In this document: positions 17,170 through 26,937 of the stretch, piece by piece
Numbering within the stretch: the first letter of the stretch is position 1
Layout of the letters: each line of letters starts with the position of its first letter
NCBI RefSeq assembly: GCF_014243395.1
Contig: NZ_JACLCP010000001.1
Coordinates: 1,116,001 to 1,180,000 of the forward strand
Reading direction: 5' to 3'
DNA from: Winogradskyella flava
GTDB lineage: Bacteria; Bacteroidota; Bacteroidia; Flavobacteriales; Flavobacteriaceae
DNA: 64,000 bases
The notes under the pieces: model-generated
Seen by the model: the letters and a program-made list of their open reading frames with translations, nothing else
The model's database searches: none
Told to the model about the DNA's origin: nothing
Program-made: the position numbers and the translations under genes

Positions 17170-18984
17170 ATGAATACAGAATCTTCTACAGATCATTTTT
17201 TTGAGCATCCTGTTTTGGGTCACCCTTCGGGCTTATTTGTCCTCTTTTTTACAGAAATGTGGGAGCGTTTCTCTTATTACGGTATGCGTGCGCTTTTAGT
17301 GCTATTTTTTACGGCTTCTATAATGGATGAAGGATGGGGTTGGCCTAGAGAACATGCTATGGCTTTGTTCGGAACTTATACGGGCTTAGTCTATTTATCG
17401 ACTATGTTAGGAGGATATTTTGCTGATAAAAAGATTGGTTATCGCTATGCCGTGGCTGTTGGGGCTTTATTAATGACTTTAGGACATGCTTGTATGGCCT
17501 TAGAGACACAGTTCTTTATTTATCTAGGATTAACATTTCTAGTGTTTGGAAGTGGTTTTTTTAAGCCCAATATGACTTCGATTATTTCAGAAATGTATAA
17601 AAACCATGAAAAGAAAAAGGATGGAGCTTATACCATTTTTTATATGGGAGTCAATGCTGGTGCATTTCTTGGTATTTTACTGTGTGGTTACTTGGGTGAA
17701 AAAGTAGGGTGGAGTATAGGGTTTGGGTTAGCAGGAATATTTATGCTTTTTGGTTTATTGCAATTTTGGTTCTCTCAAAATATTTTTGGAGATATTGGTT
17801 TGAAACCAACTGCAGAGTCTAAAGCTGCACAGTTGCAAGATGACACTGATAAACGTAATCCTTTCTCTAAATGGCAATTAGTGCTAATCGCAGTTTCAAG
17901 TTTGTTAGGTTTGGCTTGGTTAATAAATTCTCCAGCCTCTAAAATTTCTGGAGGAGACTTTAATATATTCGATTTTGAAATTTTAGGTCTTGGTGGTAAC
18001 GATTTTGCAATTTTATCAGCACTGCTGATTTTTATTTTTCTACTAATATATCGCTTGACAAAGTATTCTAAAATTACTCGAGATAAAATGATTGCTATTG
18101 CATTTTTCTCATTTCTAATTATATTCTTTTGGGCAGTGTTTGAGCAATCGCCAGGAACACTTACAATTTTTGCCAATGATTATACAAATAGGGTTTTGAC
18201 AGGTAATGCTAGTCTAACGTTTTTGATAGTAAATACATTAGTCTGTGTTGTACCTTTGGTTATTATTAACTGGGTATTACTGCAATTGTTTAAGAGAACA
18301 TTTAGACAATATTCCTTAGCAAATATTATCCTCTCAGTAAGTTTTGTTATGATTTGGGCGATAACACTCTGGATGTTAATCAATGAATGGTATCAGGCTG
18401 GATTTTTATCATTGTCTGATGGTTTTAGAGAGTCATTAATGATTGAGAAAAACACAACACCACTAACAGAAGTGCCAGCATCTTGGTTCGGAATATTAAA
18501 TTCATTATTTATTATCACGTTTGCTCCATTGTTTTCAAGATGGTGGGAGAGTAAGTATAATCCAACGGCTAATATGAAATATGCAATAGGACTATTTTTA
18601 TTAGGTTTAGGAATGGCTTGTGTGGCCTTTGGCGCAAGTGGTATTGAAGCAGGTGCAAAAACAGCTTCTGTAAGTATGATTTGGTTAATATTGGTCTACT
18701 TATTTCATACATTAGGAGAATTGTGTATTTCGCCAGTAGCACTGTCTTTGGTAAGCAAACTATCACCAGCTAGAATGATAGCTTTTATGTTTGGTGTTTA
18801 TTATTTAGCAGTTGCAATAGGAATGAAACTTGCTGGAATATTTGGCGAAAATGTTGATAAGATTGCAAATGAGAATGGTATAAGCTATTTCTTCTGGATG
18901 CTTACCATTATTTCATTAGTATTGGCCGTATTTGCCTTAGTCATGCAACCTGTTATTAAAAAATTAATGCACGGTGTACGCTAG
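17170..18984 (+). CDS. Proton-dependent peptide transporter, POT family (2)
   Basis: A 604-residue paralogue of the preceding transporter, with the same N-terminal signature TEMWERFSYYGMRALLVL (E29, E32, R33) and the late motif ELCISPVALSLVSKLSPARM. It is about 140 residues longer than its neighbour. The extra length lies mainly in the middle (about 215-290 and 370-440), where extra hydrophobic segments and a Gly/Asn-rich loop occur. An adjacent second copy with different length suggests old duplication and divergence in peptide size or affinity. Terminators flank the gene on both sides, so it may have its own promoter. None is obvious. Confidence 0.92.
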   Translation: MNTESSTDHFFEHPVLGHPSGLFVLFFTEMWERFSYYGMRALLVLFFTASIMDEGWGWPREHAMALFGTYTGLVYLSTMLGGYFADKKIGYRYAVAVGALLMTLGHACMALETQFFIYLGLTFLVFGSGFFKPNMTSIISEMYKNHEKKKDGAYTIFYMGVNAGAFLGILLCGYLGEKVGWSIGFGLAGIFMLFGLLQFWFSQNIFGDIGLKPTAESKAAQLQDDTDKRNPFSKWQLVLIAVSSLLGLAWLINSPASKISGGDFNIFDFEILGLGGNDFAILSALLIFIFLLIYRLTKYSKITRDKMIAIAFFSFLIIFFWAVFEQSPGTLTIFANDYTNRVLTGNASLTFLIVNTLVCVVPLVIINWVLLQLFKRTFRQYSLANIILSVSFVMIWAITLWMLINEWYQAGFLSLSDGFRESLMIEKNTTPLTEVPASWFGILNSLFIITFAPLFSRWWESKYNPTANMKYAIGLFLLGLGMACVAFGASGIEAGAKTASVSMIWLILVYLFHTLGELCISPVALSLVSKLSPARMIAFMFGVYYLAVAIGMKLAGIFGENVDKIANENGISYFFWMLTIISLVLAVFALVMQPVIKKLMHGVR

Positions 18985-19004
18985 TAAAACCGTTAAAATA
19001 ACAT

Positions 19005-19033
19005 AAAAATGCTCCTTAAAAGGAGCATTTTTT
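19005..19033 (+). terminator. Terminator after the second POT gene
   Basis: Stem AAAATGCTCCTT / AAGGAGCATTTT, with a short A-rich loop, followed by T-rich sequence, about 20 bases past the stop at 18984. Confidence 0.85.
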
Positions 19034-19067
19034 GTAAGTTAGGCACAAGAATTGCAACAAATCAAAC

Positions 19068-19637
19068 ATGAAGAAATTACATTATATAATAGCCTTTATT
19101 GCGTTTGGAACGCTTATGTCTTTTCAAAAAGTCAATGAAACACCAGAAAATGAAATCAATTGGGTGACTATTGAAGAAGCTGTTGAACTTCAGAAAAAAG
19201 AGCCTAAAAAAATCATCATGGATGTCTATACCAACTGGTGTGGTCCATGCAAAATGTTAGATAAAAACACATTTCATAATGAAGATGTAGTAAATTATAT
19301 AAATGAACATTTTTATGCGGTGAAGTTTAATGCGGAGGGTAATGATGAGATAACCTTTGATGAGAAAACATTTACAAACCCGAATTATGATGCTGCAAAG
19401 GCAAATCGACGTAATAGTTCCCATGAGTTTACAAGGTATCTTAAAGTAAGCGGATATCCAACATTGGCGTTTTTTGATGAAGAAGCTAAATTGATAGCGC
19501 CAATAAGTGGCTACCGCAAGCCACGACAGTTAGAGTTGTATTTAAAGTTATTTAAAACAGATAAATACAAAGAGATGACAACTCAAGAGCAATTTAATGA
19601 ATATTTCAAATCCTTTAAGCCTGAGTTTAAAGAATAG
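19068..19637 (+). CDS. Secreted thioredoxin-like protein
   Basis: A 189-residue protein with an N-terminal hydrophobic signal (about 1-18, ending near LMSFQ), so it acts in the periplasm or at the membrane. The thioredoxin fold carries an intact WCGPC active site (Cys58 and Cys61) in MDVYTNWCGPCKMLDKNTF, and the cis-Pro region is SGYPTLAFFD. Such proteins reduce or isomerise disulfides of exported proteins. The insertion between the active site and SGYPT (NPNYDAAKANRRNSSHEF) is typical of the DUF255/thioredoxin_7-like subgroup. It is convergent with comEC, 16 bases away, with no clear terminator between them. Confidence 0.88.
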   Translation: MKKLHYIIAFIAFGTLMSFQKVNETPENEINWVTIEEAVELQKKEPKKIIMDVYTNWCGPCKMLDKNTFHNEDVVNYINEHFYAVKFNAEGNDEITFDEKTFTNPNYDAAKANRRNSSHEFTRYLKVSGYPTLAFFDEEAKLIAPISGYRKPRQLELYLKLFKTDKYKEMTTQEQFNEYFKSFKPEFKE

Positions 19638-19653
19638 AGTCTAACGGAATATT

Positions 19654-21684
19654 TTACCTAAGTATAAAAGCACCCTTTTCATTGGTATAATGGAAAGGGA
19701 TTTTTTTAGCTCTAGAACTCGCTTTCCAACGTTTTACATAAGACTTGTAATTACTGGCATCGGCAATGATTTTTTCAGGATGCAAGGAGTCAATTAAACG
19801 ATTGAGATTAATTCTTGGCGAATTTCGAAGTAAAACAAAATTAGGCTTTACGGTTAAACTTTTATAAACGCCTAGGCTATCCACTACCAATATGGTTTTG
19901 TCTCTGCACTGATAAGCATGCTGTAAACTATCGGATTCGATGGGACCAAGCATTTCCCCAACCTTATAATTTCTTATAATATTATCATTAGCTTGCTTGG
20001 TAGAATCTAGATTATGATGCACGACAAGCTTGTCGTTATGTTTTAGGCCAATTATGGAGTATCGACTCTTATTAAAAACTATAAACGCATCATCTTTATT
20101 TGTAAAGTCATTATATATAAAAGTACCTTGAAAAGCCATGATTCCAATCAGGGTAAATACTATCCATTTAAAAGATTTATTAGCGTAGATCTGTAGCAGC
20201 ACGATAATTATAAAATAAACGCAAATGACTTGTAGCAACGTAAATGGAATATCACGAAACAGAAACGCTTCAAACTGGGCAACCCAAGCAATGAAACCGT
20301 TTAGGCTTTCGATAACAAAACTATAGGCAGTTACGATAACATTGTTGAGCAAATTTAATAAGGCTAGGACAATGACAAGAAGTCCAAATCCTAGAATCAG
20401 TCCTAAAAATGGAATCACTACCAAATTCGAAATAAAGAATAAACCTGGGAACTGATGAAAATAGAACAGGCTGATTGGAACAACTCCAATCTGAGCGGCT
20501 AGAGTTACGGTAAAGATTTGCCAAAGCTTGTCAGGAATCAAATATTTTGGTTTCCAAAACTTATAAAGTATGGGTTGTATGCTAACAATACCCAAAACCG
20601 CCAAATAGCTCATCTGAAAACCAACAGCAAATAAATAGGTTGGCTTAAATAGAAGTATTAAAAAAGCCGAAATCGCTAAGGTATTGTAAATGTTAGCTGG
20701 TCGTTTTAGATGCATGGCAATACTGATAATACTAAACATGGTTACCGCACGTGTAACAGAGGGCGACAAACCTGCAATTACTGCAAAGGACCAAAGTATG
20801 GCTACCAAAACTATTGGTCTAATATAATTGCCATATTTGAGATGGAGCAAAGGTCTGAACAAGAAATTTAGCATCCACAGTATGATCCCAACATGTAATC
20901 CAGAAACTGCTAGTATATGTATGGTCCCAGAATTTACATAATTATTGTAAATGGTTGTATCAATAGTTTGTCGTTGACCTAATAACAAAGCGTTCATAAT
21001 ACTTAAGACATCATCTTTGAAACCTGCTGAAATTAATCGTTCATTGATGGTCTTTCTTAACTGATCAGCATAGCCATAGGCAGATGTTTTGGAGTTAGAA
21101 ACTATTCTGAATTTATCTTTTTCTATGTACAATTGATGATGTACTTGTTGTAATTCTAAATATTTTGAATAGTCGAACTGATGCGGATTCAATGGTTGTT
21201 GAATGTTCTCTAATTCTGACGATGTAAATAGAATTGCATCAACATCTAGGCTTTCGGTAAGACTATCTCGTTTTAGGTTGACTAATAATTTGCCTGATGA
21301 TACTTTCTCATTAAATGATAGTACTGACATGATATACTTGTCATTATAAGCATCAGGTTTGAGACGCTCTTTGACCTTTAGGATTAACGTATTGTGAGTC
21401 ACATTTTGAGTGAGATTACTATAATGATCAGGTTGTAGCTTTTCATTCTGAATATTATAGGTATTAAGGCCAATGCTCGTCATACAGAGGTAAGCCAATA
21501 GTGCAAAATATGGAGAACGATTTATTTTTTGCCTAAGAATTAGCCAATAGATACCAAGAAGAATAATTAATAGTATTGTACTATAGGGCGTAAGGCTAAA
21601 GTCGAGCTCAATATAATGCGCCAGTACAATACCGATGATTAGACAAATGGTCAGTTTGAATATGGTGAAATTTAGTAACTTCAT
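19654..21684 (-). CDS. comEC: ComEC/Rec2 family DNA-uptake channel protein
   Basis: A 676-residue polytopic membrane protein. The N-terminal helices and DUF4131-like beta domain (about 1-210) are followed by the ComEC competence domain with the signature AVSGLHVGIILWM (SGLHVG at 261-266) and PSVTRAVTMFSI near 305. About ten helices are predicted. The C-terminal 130 residues after the last helix are short and lack the HxHxDH metallo-beta-lactamase motif found in long ComEC proteins, so this is the shorter form. In the family it forms the inner membrane channel for single-stranded DNA during transformation. Gene order suggests transcription with the NlpC/P60 gene just upstream (28-base gap). 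Confidence 0.9.
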   Translation of the reverse strand: MKLLNFTIFKLTICLIIGIVLAHYIELDFSLTPYSTILLIILLGIYWLILRQKINRSPYFALLAYLCMTSIGLNTYNIQNEKLQPDHYSNLTQNVTHNTLILKVKERLKPDAYNDKYIMSVLSFNEKVSSGKLLVNLKRDSLTESLDVDAILFTSSELENIQQPLNPHQFDYSKYLELQQVHHQLYIEKDKFRIVSNSKTSAYGYADQLRKTINERLISAGFKDDVLSIMNALLLGQRQTIDTTIYNNYVNSGTIHILAVSGLHVGIILWMLNFLFRPLLHLKYGNYIRPIVLVAILWSFAVIAGLSPSVTRAVTMFSIISIAMHLKRPANIYNTLAISAFLILLFKPTYLFAVGFQMSYLAVLGIVSIQPILYKFWKPKYLIPDKLWQIFTVTLAAQIGVVPISLFYFHQFPGLFFISNLVVIPFLGLILGFGLLVIVLALLNLLNNVIVTAYSFVIESLNGFIAWVAQFEAFLFRDIPFTLLQVICVYFIIIVLLQIYANKSFKWIVFTLIGIMAFQGTFIYNDFTNKDDAFIVFNKSRYSIIGLKHNDKLVVHHNLDSTKQANDNIIRNYKVGEMLGPIESDSLQHAYQCRDKTILVVDSLGVYKSLTVKPNFVLLRNSPRINLNRLIDSLHPEKIIADASNYKSYVKRWKASSRAKKIPFHYTNEKGAFILR

Positions 21685-21712
21685 GATAATGAGTTACTAA
21701 TATAGAAAATTG

Positions 21713-22222
21713 TTATAATACTCTACGTGCTTGCACAAAAGCAAAATACCAATACTTTTCTGCTAAAGAAGAAATCATCACGCCACGACTGCTGGATGCA
21801 TGTATAAATTCAATATTGCCAGGTCTTATCCTAGTGACTAGGCCAACATGATTGACCTTTCTGCTATTTTTTTTAGTAGCAAAAAACACCAAATCACCAA
21901 CATTGACATCTTTTAAATCTACCCAATCACCATAGCTTTTTAGGTCGGATGTAGTTCGTGGTATATTTACATTGTTATCTTTAAAACTAGTATATATTAA
22001 ACCAGAACAATCCATACCACGTTTTGTGGTGCCACCATATTTATATTTGGTGCCATCAAACTTCTTGGCATAATCGGCAATGGTTTCAGCCTCTTCGGAT
22101 GCTTTTGTACGAGTATTAACTTCAATGGTCGGGCTCTGTTGTTTATTGCTAGAATAGGCTTTTTTGGATTTGCAATTACTTAATAAAATTGCCAGAAATA
22201 GAAATGGTAATAGTTTTTTCAT
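21713..22222 (-). CDS. NlpC/P60 cell-wall peptidase, lipoprotein
   Basis: A 169-residue protein with a lipobox (LLSNC, Cys17) and a C-terminal C40 peptidase domain (about 45-169). The catalytic residues are visible: Cys72 in MDCSGL, His125 in VNHVGLV and His141 in FIHASSS. These enzymes cleave D-Glu-diaminopimelate bonds in peptidoglycan stem peptides. The single catalytic domain without SH3 modules resembles E. coli Spr/MepS-type hydrolases. It is presumably anchored in the outer membrane and works on cell-wall growth. No promoter box at good spacing is visible in the 146-base gap upstream. Confidence 0.92.
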   Translation of the reverse strand: MKKLLPFLFLAILLSNCKSKKAYSSNKQQSPTIEVNTRTKASEEAETIADYAKKFDGTKYKYGGTTKRGMDCSGLIYTSFKDNNVNIPRTTSDLKSYGDWVDLKDVNVGDLVFFATKKNSRKVNHVGLVTRIRPGNIEFIHASSSRGVMISSLAEKYWYFAFVQARRVL

Positions 22223-22368
22223 GTATTACGAAGTAGGTTTAGATCGGAAAAATAGGAAAAAAGATATTGGTTTTCGATAGGCCGTTATTTAGTTATTAAC
22301 CACTTCTTCACAGCACCGTGTTGCTTATTGATTACGATGATAGGAGAAAATATTAAGGCTATTTAAAT

Positions 22369-23478
22369 TTATTTTATGGCTTTGTAAATTAATTGAGCCG
22401 TTGTCTTGCTCGCACCTTTTCCGCCTAATTTTTTCTCCAATTCAAAATAATCAAGAAACAGTTGTTCTCGTTTTCCCGATTGTAAAATGGCGCCTAATTC
22501 TTCTTTTAGACGTTTTTTATTTAGGTCCCCTTGGATAAGCTCTGTAACCACTTCACGATCCATAATTAAGTTAACCAAAGAAATAAACTTCAAAGTGATA
22601 ATCCGTTTGGCAATCTGGTAAGATATCGCATTGGCTTTATAGCAAACAACTTGCGGTACTTTATACAAAGCGGTTTCCAAAGTTGCAGTACCTGAGGTTA
22701 CCAAAGCTGCATAAGAAATACTTAAAAGGTCATAGGTTTTGTTCGAAATAAAATTGACATTATTCTTTGTAATGAACCTTTCATAAAACTCAAAATCCTG
22801 ACTCGGAGCGCCAGCAATGACAAATTGGTAATTCTCAAAATCATCAACCAAACTAAGCATAACACCTAGCATTTTTGTAATTTCTTGTTTTCTGCTTCCC
22901 GGTAAAAGTGCAATGATGGGTTTTGTGCTTAATTGATGCTGTTGGCGGAATTCGCTCTCATTTATCTGATGCCGATCTGCAATGGCATCAATTAATGGAT
23001 GACCAACAAAGTGCACGTCGTAATTGTGTTTTTTGTAAAATTCCTTTTCAAAAGGAAGAATACAGTACATAGCATCGATATCCCGCTTTATTTTTTCAAC
23101 ACGACCAGCTCTAGAAGCCCAAACTTGAGGTGAAATATAATAGTGGGTTTTGAAATGTTTCTCCTTTGCCCATTTGGCGATTCTAAGGTTAAATCCAGAA
23201 TTATCGATGAAAATGATGACATCTGGAACAAATTTTTCTATATCACTTTTACAGAATTTTATATGACCGAAGATTTTTCTGAGATTAAAGATCACTTCGG
23301 CAAAACCCATAAATTGACGTTCCTTATAATGCATGACGAGTTCACCATCAACAGATTGCATTAAATCACCGCCCCAAAATCTTATTTGGGCTTCACTATC
23401 TTCGTTTAACAAAGCTTTCATGAGATTGGATCCATGCAGATCACCTGAAGCTTCGCCGGCAATGATATAGTACCTCAT
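22369..23478 (-). CDS. lpxB: Lipid-A-disaccharide synthase
   Basis: Joins lipid X and UDP-2,3-diacylglucosamine to form the beta-1,6 disaccharide of lipid A at the cytoplasmic face of the inner membrane. The 369-residue GT19 glycosyltransferase shows the family start (YYIIAGEASGDLHGSNLM), FIDNSGFNLRIA, YYISPQVWASR, GHPLID, LLPGSRKQEI and TSGTATLE. The length is normal for Bacteroidota. The start at 23478 lies one base after the small membrane gene, which in turn overlaps surE, forming a surE-95aa-lpxB operon. Confidence 0.96.
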   Translation of the reverse strand: MRYYIIAGEASGDLHGSNLMKALLNEDSEAQIRFWGGDLMQSVDGELVMHYKERQFMGFAEVIFNLRKIFGHIKFCKSDIEKFVPDVIIFIDNSGFNLRIAKWAKEKHFKTHYYISPQVWASRAGRVEKIKRDIDAMYCILPFEKEFYKKHNYDVHFVGHPLIDAIADRHQINESEFRQQHQLSTKPIIALLPGSRKQEITKMLGVMLSLVDDFENYQFVIAGAPSQDFEFYERFITKNNVNFISNKTYDLLSISYAALVTSGTATLETALYKVPQVVCYKANAISYQIAKRIITLKFISLVNLIMDREVVTELIQGDLNKKRLKEELGAILQSGKREQLFLDYFELEKKLGGKGASKTTAQLIYKAIK

Positions 23479-23479
23479 T

Positions 23480-23767
23480 CTAATTCATGAATTTTATGAC
23501 CATGGTCCCTATAAAAACTAAAATAGTAGCAATTAAAACGCCTTTGGCTCTATTGTCTTGATTCTTTTTAAGAAAAAGAAAAAAGGCACCAAGATTTAGT
23601 AGTGCGCCAATACTCATTAGCTTGGTCAAAAAGCCCTCGGAAATCGCACGTCTTACAACTTCGCCCCAATCATCAGACTTTCCAAAAATTTGAATGGCGA
23701 ATATGAGCCCGAATACGGTGGCTATAAGCCCAATTATAAATCCTATGAGTATGTCTTTTCTAGTCAT
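23480..23767 (-). CDS. Small membrane protein between surE and lpxB
   Basis: A 95-residue protein with three predicted hydrophobic helices (IGFIIGLIATVFGLIFAIQIF, residues about 52-68, and LIATILVFIGTMVIKF near the C-terminus) and no catalytic motif. It overlaps the surE stop by eight bases and ends one base before lpxB starts, so translation is probably coupled. The tight placement beside lpxB suggests an envelope role, but I do not recognise the family. Confidence 0.75.
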   Translation of the reverse strand: MTRKDILIGFIIGLIATVFGLIFAIQIFGKSDDWGEVVRRAISEGFLTKLMSIGALLNLGAFFLFLKKNQDNRAKGVLIATILVFIGTMVIKFMN

Positions 23768-24533
23768 TTAATTTCCAGGTATTTAAGTTTTGAATAGCAT
23801 GATGTGCCGTCAAGTCAAACTGAACAGGTACCACTGAAACATAGCCATGCTCCAAAGCCCATTCATCTGTATCTTCTCCACCATCTAAATTAACAAATTT
23901 TCCGGCTAGCCAGTAATAATCACGGCCCATTGGATTGGTGCGTTTATCAAATTCCTCTACCCAATTAGCACGTGCTTGTCGGCAAATTTTAATACCCTTT
24001 ATATCGGATTGCTTCAAATTTGGTAAATTAACGTTTAACACTACGCCATCAGAAAGGCCATGTTCCAAAACCTGTCTGGTTATGGTCTCTACAAAAGGCT
24101 TACAATGTTCAAAGTTGGCATTCCAATTATAGTCTAAAAGTGAAAAACCAATAGCAGGTATACCCTCAATACCGGCTTCTAATGCAGCGCTCATAGTGCC
24201 GGAGTATATCACATTTATAGATGAATTTGAACCATGATTTATTCCGGACACGCAAATGTCCGGTTTTCGCTCTAATATTTCCCTTACGGCAAGTTTTACA
24301 CAATCTGCAGGTGTTCCGGAGCAACTATATTCTGGTTGTTTTCCATCAATATTCACCTTTTCTAGGTATAATGTAGAGTTCACTGTAATGGCGTGTCCCA
24401 TGGCGCTTTGTGGGCTGTCTGGCGCAACAACGACAACATCTCCAATGTTTCGCATTACTGTAATTAAGGTTCTAATTCCAGGTGCGGTGATGCCATCATC
24501 GTTAGTCACTAAAATCAAAGGACGCTTAGCCAT
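23760..24533 (-). CDS. surE: 5'/3'-nucleotidase SurE
   Basis: A 257-residue metal-dependent phosphatase acting on nucleoside monophosphates and short polyphosphates in the cytoplasm. The diagnostic N-terminus LVTNDDGITAPGI places the metal-binding Asp pair at 12-13. Further SurE motifs are APDSPQSAMGHAIT, SGTPADCV, and the metal-ligand Asn in SGINHGSN near residue 98. The length is typical. It is first in the surE-95aa-lpxB operon. Confidence 0.96.
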   Translation of the reverse strand: MAKRPLILVTNDDGITAPGIRTLITVMRNIGDVVVVAPDSPQSAMGHAITVNSTLYLEKVNIDGKQPEYSCSGTPADCVKLAVREILERKPDICVSGINHGSNSSINVIYSGTMSAALEAGIEGIPAIGFSLLDYNWNANFEHCKPFVETITRQVLEHGLSDGVVLNVNLPNLKQSDIKGIKICRQARANWVEEFDKRTNPMGRDYYWLAGKFVNLDGGEDTDEWALEHGYVSVVPVQFDLTAHHAIQNLNTWKLND

Positions 24534-24699
24534 AAAAAGTGGATTCTATTAATAACGTAAAAATACTAAAAAGCATAAGAATGTCGTGTAATTGTAGCTT
24601 TAACAAAAAATTATTGTCTCTATTTTTTATGGCACGGTTTTTTCTTCTATTTTAGTGAAAAATTCAGAACCTACTTAAAACAAACAAAATATATAGACA

Positions 24700-26877
24700 A
24701 TGAAAGGGAATTATAAGTTTTTGTTATTGGCATTATTGATTGCATTTGCCTCATGCAGCTTTACGAGTAAAACGTTTGACAACCCTGACAAGGATAAAAC
24801 ATTAATAGAATTGATTACCTATGTCCTTAGTAATGGACATTTTAATCCACAGGATATAAATGATGCTTTTTCGGAAAATGTTTTCGAAGACTATTTGACG
24901 CAACTAGATCCGTTTAAACGTTACTTCTACGAATCTGACATAAAGGAATTTGAAGCCTATAAAACACAACTAGACGATCAGATCAAGGCTTACGACGTAG
25001 CATTTTTCAATTTAACGCACGAGCGTTTATTGCAGCGTATCGAAGAATCTAAAAAGGTATATAATGATATTCTGAGCGAACCTTTCGATTTTAATAAGAA
25101 AGAGGAATATTCAGCAGACTACGAGAGCCTTGATTACGTAAAGAGCAAGCGTGAAATGAAAGAGCGATGGAGACAACAGTTGAAATTTTCTACGATTGCT
25201 AATTACGATGATGCCATCTCGCAACGTAAAGCAGATTTGGAAACTAACGATCTTCCTGAAAGTGTATTTTCTGCCCAGAATGAAAAACCTAAAAACAATA
25301 ATGAAAAGAAGTCATTAAATCAGATTGAAAAGGAAGCTAGAGAGGCAACTAAACGTTCGCTTGATGAATTGTATGACTTTATTGATGATAGACAGCGCAA
25401 GGATTGGTTTGCCGTTTATATTAATGCCATAGTTGAGGAATTCGATCCACATACATTCTATTTTGCGCCAGAAGACAAGGATCGTTTCGACGTCGCGATG
25501 TCAGGAAATTTTGAAGGTATAGGAGCAAGATTGCAAAAGCGAATGGATGCGATCCTAGTAAATGAAATTATTAGTGGAGGTCCTGCTTGGAGAGCGAATG
25601 AGCTAGAGGTGGGAGATCAAATCCTCAAGGTGAGACAAGAAAAGGAAAAGGAGCCTGTTAACATCGTAGGTATGCGACTGGATGACGCCATTAAACTTAT
25701 AAAAGGCCCAAAAGGAACTACAGTGGTGTTGACACTTAAAAAAGTGGACGGTACTATCGAAGATATTTTTATTACAAGAGATATTGTGGAGCTCGAAGAG
25801 ACCTATGCTAAATCATCGACCGTTATTAAAGATGACAAGAAATTTGGTGTTATTAATTTACCGAAATTCTATATTAACTTCGAGGATTACAATAAGCGAA
25901 ATGCAGCATCCGACATTAAACAAGAAATTATTCGTCTTAAAGATGAAGGTGTTGAAGGTTTGGTTTTAGATCTAAGAAATAATGGCGGTGGGTCGCTTCA
26001 GACTGTTGTGGACATAGCAGGCTTGTTTATAGAAGAAGGGCCAATAGTGCAAGTTAAGACTACAGGAGAACCTAAAGAGGTATTAAAAGATAAAGACAAA
26101 TCTATTATTTGGGATGGGCCTTTGGTCATTTTAGTTAATGAACTGTCTGCTTCAGCATCTGAAATTCTGGCTGCTGCAATGCAAGATTATAAAAGAGCTA
26201 TCATCATTGGAAGTAAACAAACCTACGGCAAAGGTACTGTACAAAATGTATTGGACTTAAATCGACTAGTGCGCAATAACTCCAATGGCGATATGGGAGC
26301 ATTAAAGTTTACTACTCAAAAATTCTATAGAGTTGATGGAGGGTCAACACAACTTGAAGGTGTAAAGAGCGATGTGGTTGTTCCAGACCGTTACAGTTAT
26401 ATTAACATCGGTGAGAAAGATCAGGAGAATCCATTGCCATGGGATAAAATTGGTGCCGTGGATTACGAACTCTGGGGAAATTACTTTGATTATGATACAA
26501 CCATAGAGAAAAGTAAAGCTCGTATGGCTGCAAATGAGCAGTTAAAGTTAATTGATGCCAATGCAAGATGGGTAAAGAAAATAAGAGATCGCGAACTTTA
26601 CTCTTTAAATTACAATGAATATAAGAAAGAGATGGAACTTAATGAGGAGGAGGCAAAACGTTTTGAAAAACTCTCCGAATATAAAACAGATTTAACGTTC
26701 AATTCATTGCCATACGAGATTCAGCTAATGGAGCAGGATTCTGTTTTAAAGGAGAAACGAAATCGTTGGCATAAAAGCCTAGCTAAGGATGTCTATATAG
26801 AGGAAGCCTTAAATGTACTTCACGATTTAAAGATGACCTATGCTATAAAAAATAAAGTGGCTGGTGTGAAGAATTAA
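24700..26877 (+). CDS. Carboxy-terminal (tail-specific) processing protease
   Basis: A 725-residue periplasmic lipoprotein protease (lipobox FASC near Cys19) of the S41/Prc type. The N-terminal helical region (about 30-250) is followed by a PDZ domain (about 255-350, NFEGIGARLQKR and GPAWRANELEVGDQIL) and the catalytic core with SASASE (residues 483-488) and Lys511 in YGKGTVQ, the Ser/Lys dyad of the family. A DUF3340-like C-terminal region follows. Its size and layout match E. coli Prc (about 680). Prc-type enzymes degrade or process envelope proteins from the C-terminus, including cell-wall hydrolases such as MepS, a relative of which lies nearby at 21713. Confidence 0.93.
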   Translation: MKGNYKFLLLALLIAFASCSFTSKTFDNPDKDKTLIELITYVLSNGHFNPQDINDAFSENVFEDYLTQLDPFKRYFYESDIKEFEAYKTQLDDQIKAYDVAFFNLTHERLLQRIEESKKVYNDILSEPFDFNKKEEYSADYESLDYVKSKREMKERWRQQLKFSTIANYDDAISQRKADLETNDLPESVFSAQNEKPKNNNEKKSLNQIEKEAREATKRSLDELYDFIDDRQRKDWFAVYINAIVEEFDPHTFYFAPEDKDRFDVAMSGNFEGIGARLQKRMDAILVNEIISGGPAWRANELEVGDQILKVRQEKEKEPVNIVGMRLDDAIKLIKGPKGTTVVLTLKKVDGTIEDIFITRDIVELEETYAKSSTVIKDDKKFGVINLPKFYINFEDYNKRNAASDIKQEIIRLKDEGVEGLVLDLRNNGGGSLQTVVDIAGLFIEEGPIVQVKTTGEPKEVLKDKDKSIIWDGPLVILVNELSASASEILAAAMQDYKRAIIIGSKQTYGKGTVQNVLDLNRLVRNNSNGDMGALKFTTQKFYRVDGGSTQLEGVKSDVVVPDRYSYINIGEKDQENPLPWDKIGAVDYELWGNYFDYDTTIEKSKARMAANEQLKLIDANARWVKKIRDRELYSLNYNEYKKEMELNEEEAKRFEKLSEYKTDLTFNSLPYEIQLMEQDSVLKEKRNRWHKSLAKDVYIEEALNVLHDLKMTYAIKNKVAGVKN

Positions 26878-26937
26878 AGTGATTTTTATTAGCATCGAGC
26901 TTGGTCAAGATGTAATTAAATTCATAAATTGTCATCG

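Noticed and set aside
17775-18176. 133-codon open frame on the minus strand inside the second POT gene
   Set aside because: Antisense to a strongly conserved transporter, with no promoter or start context and no protein-like features.
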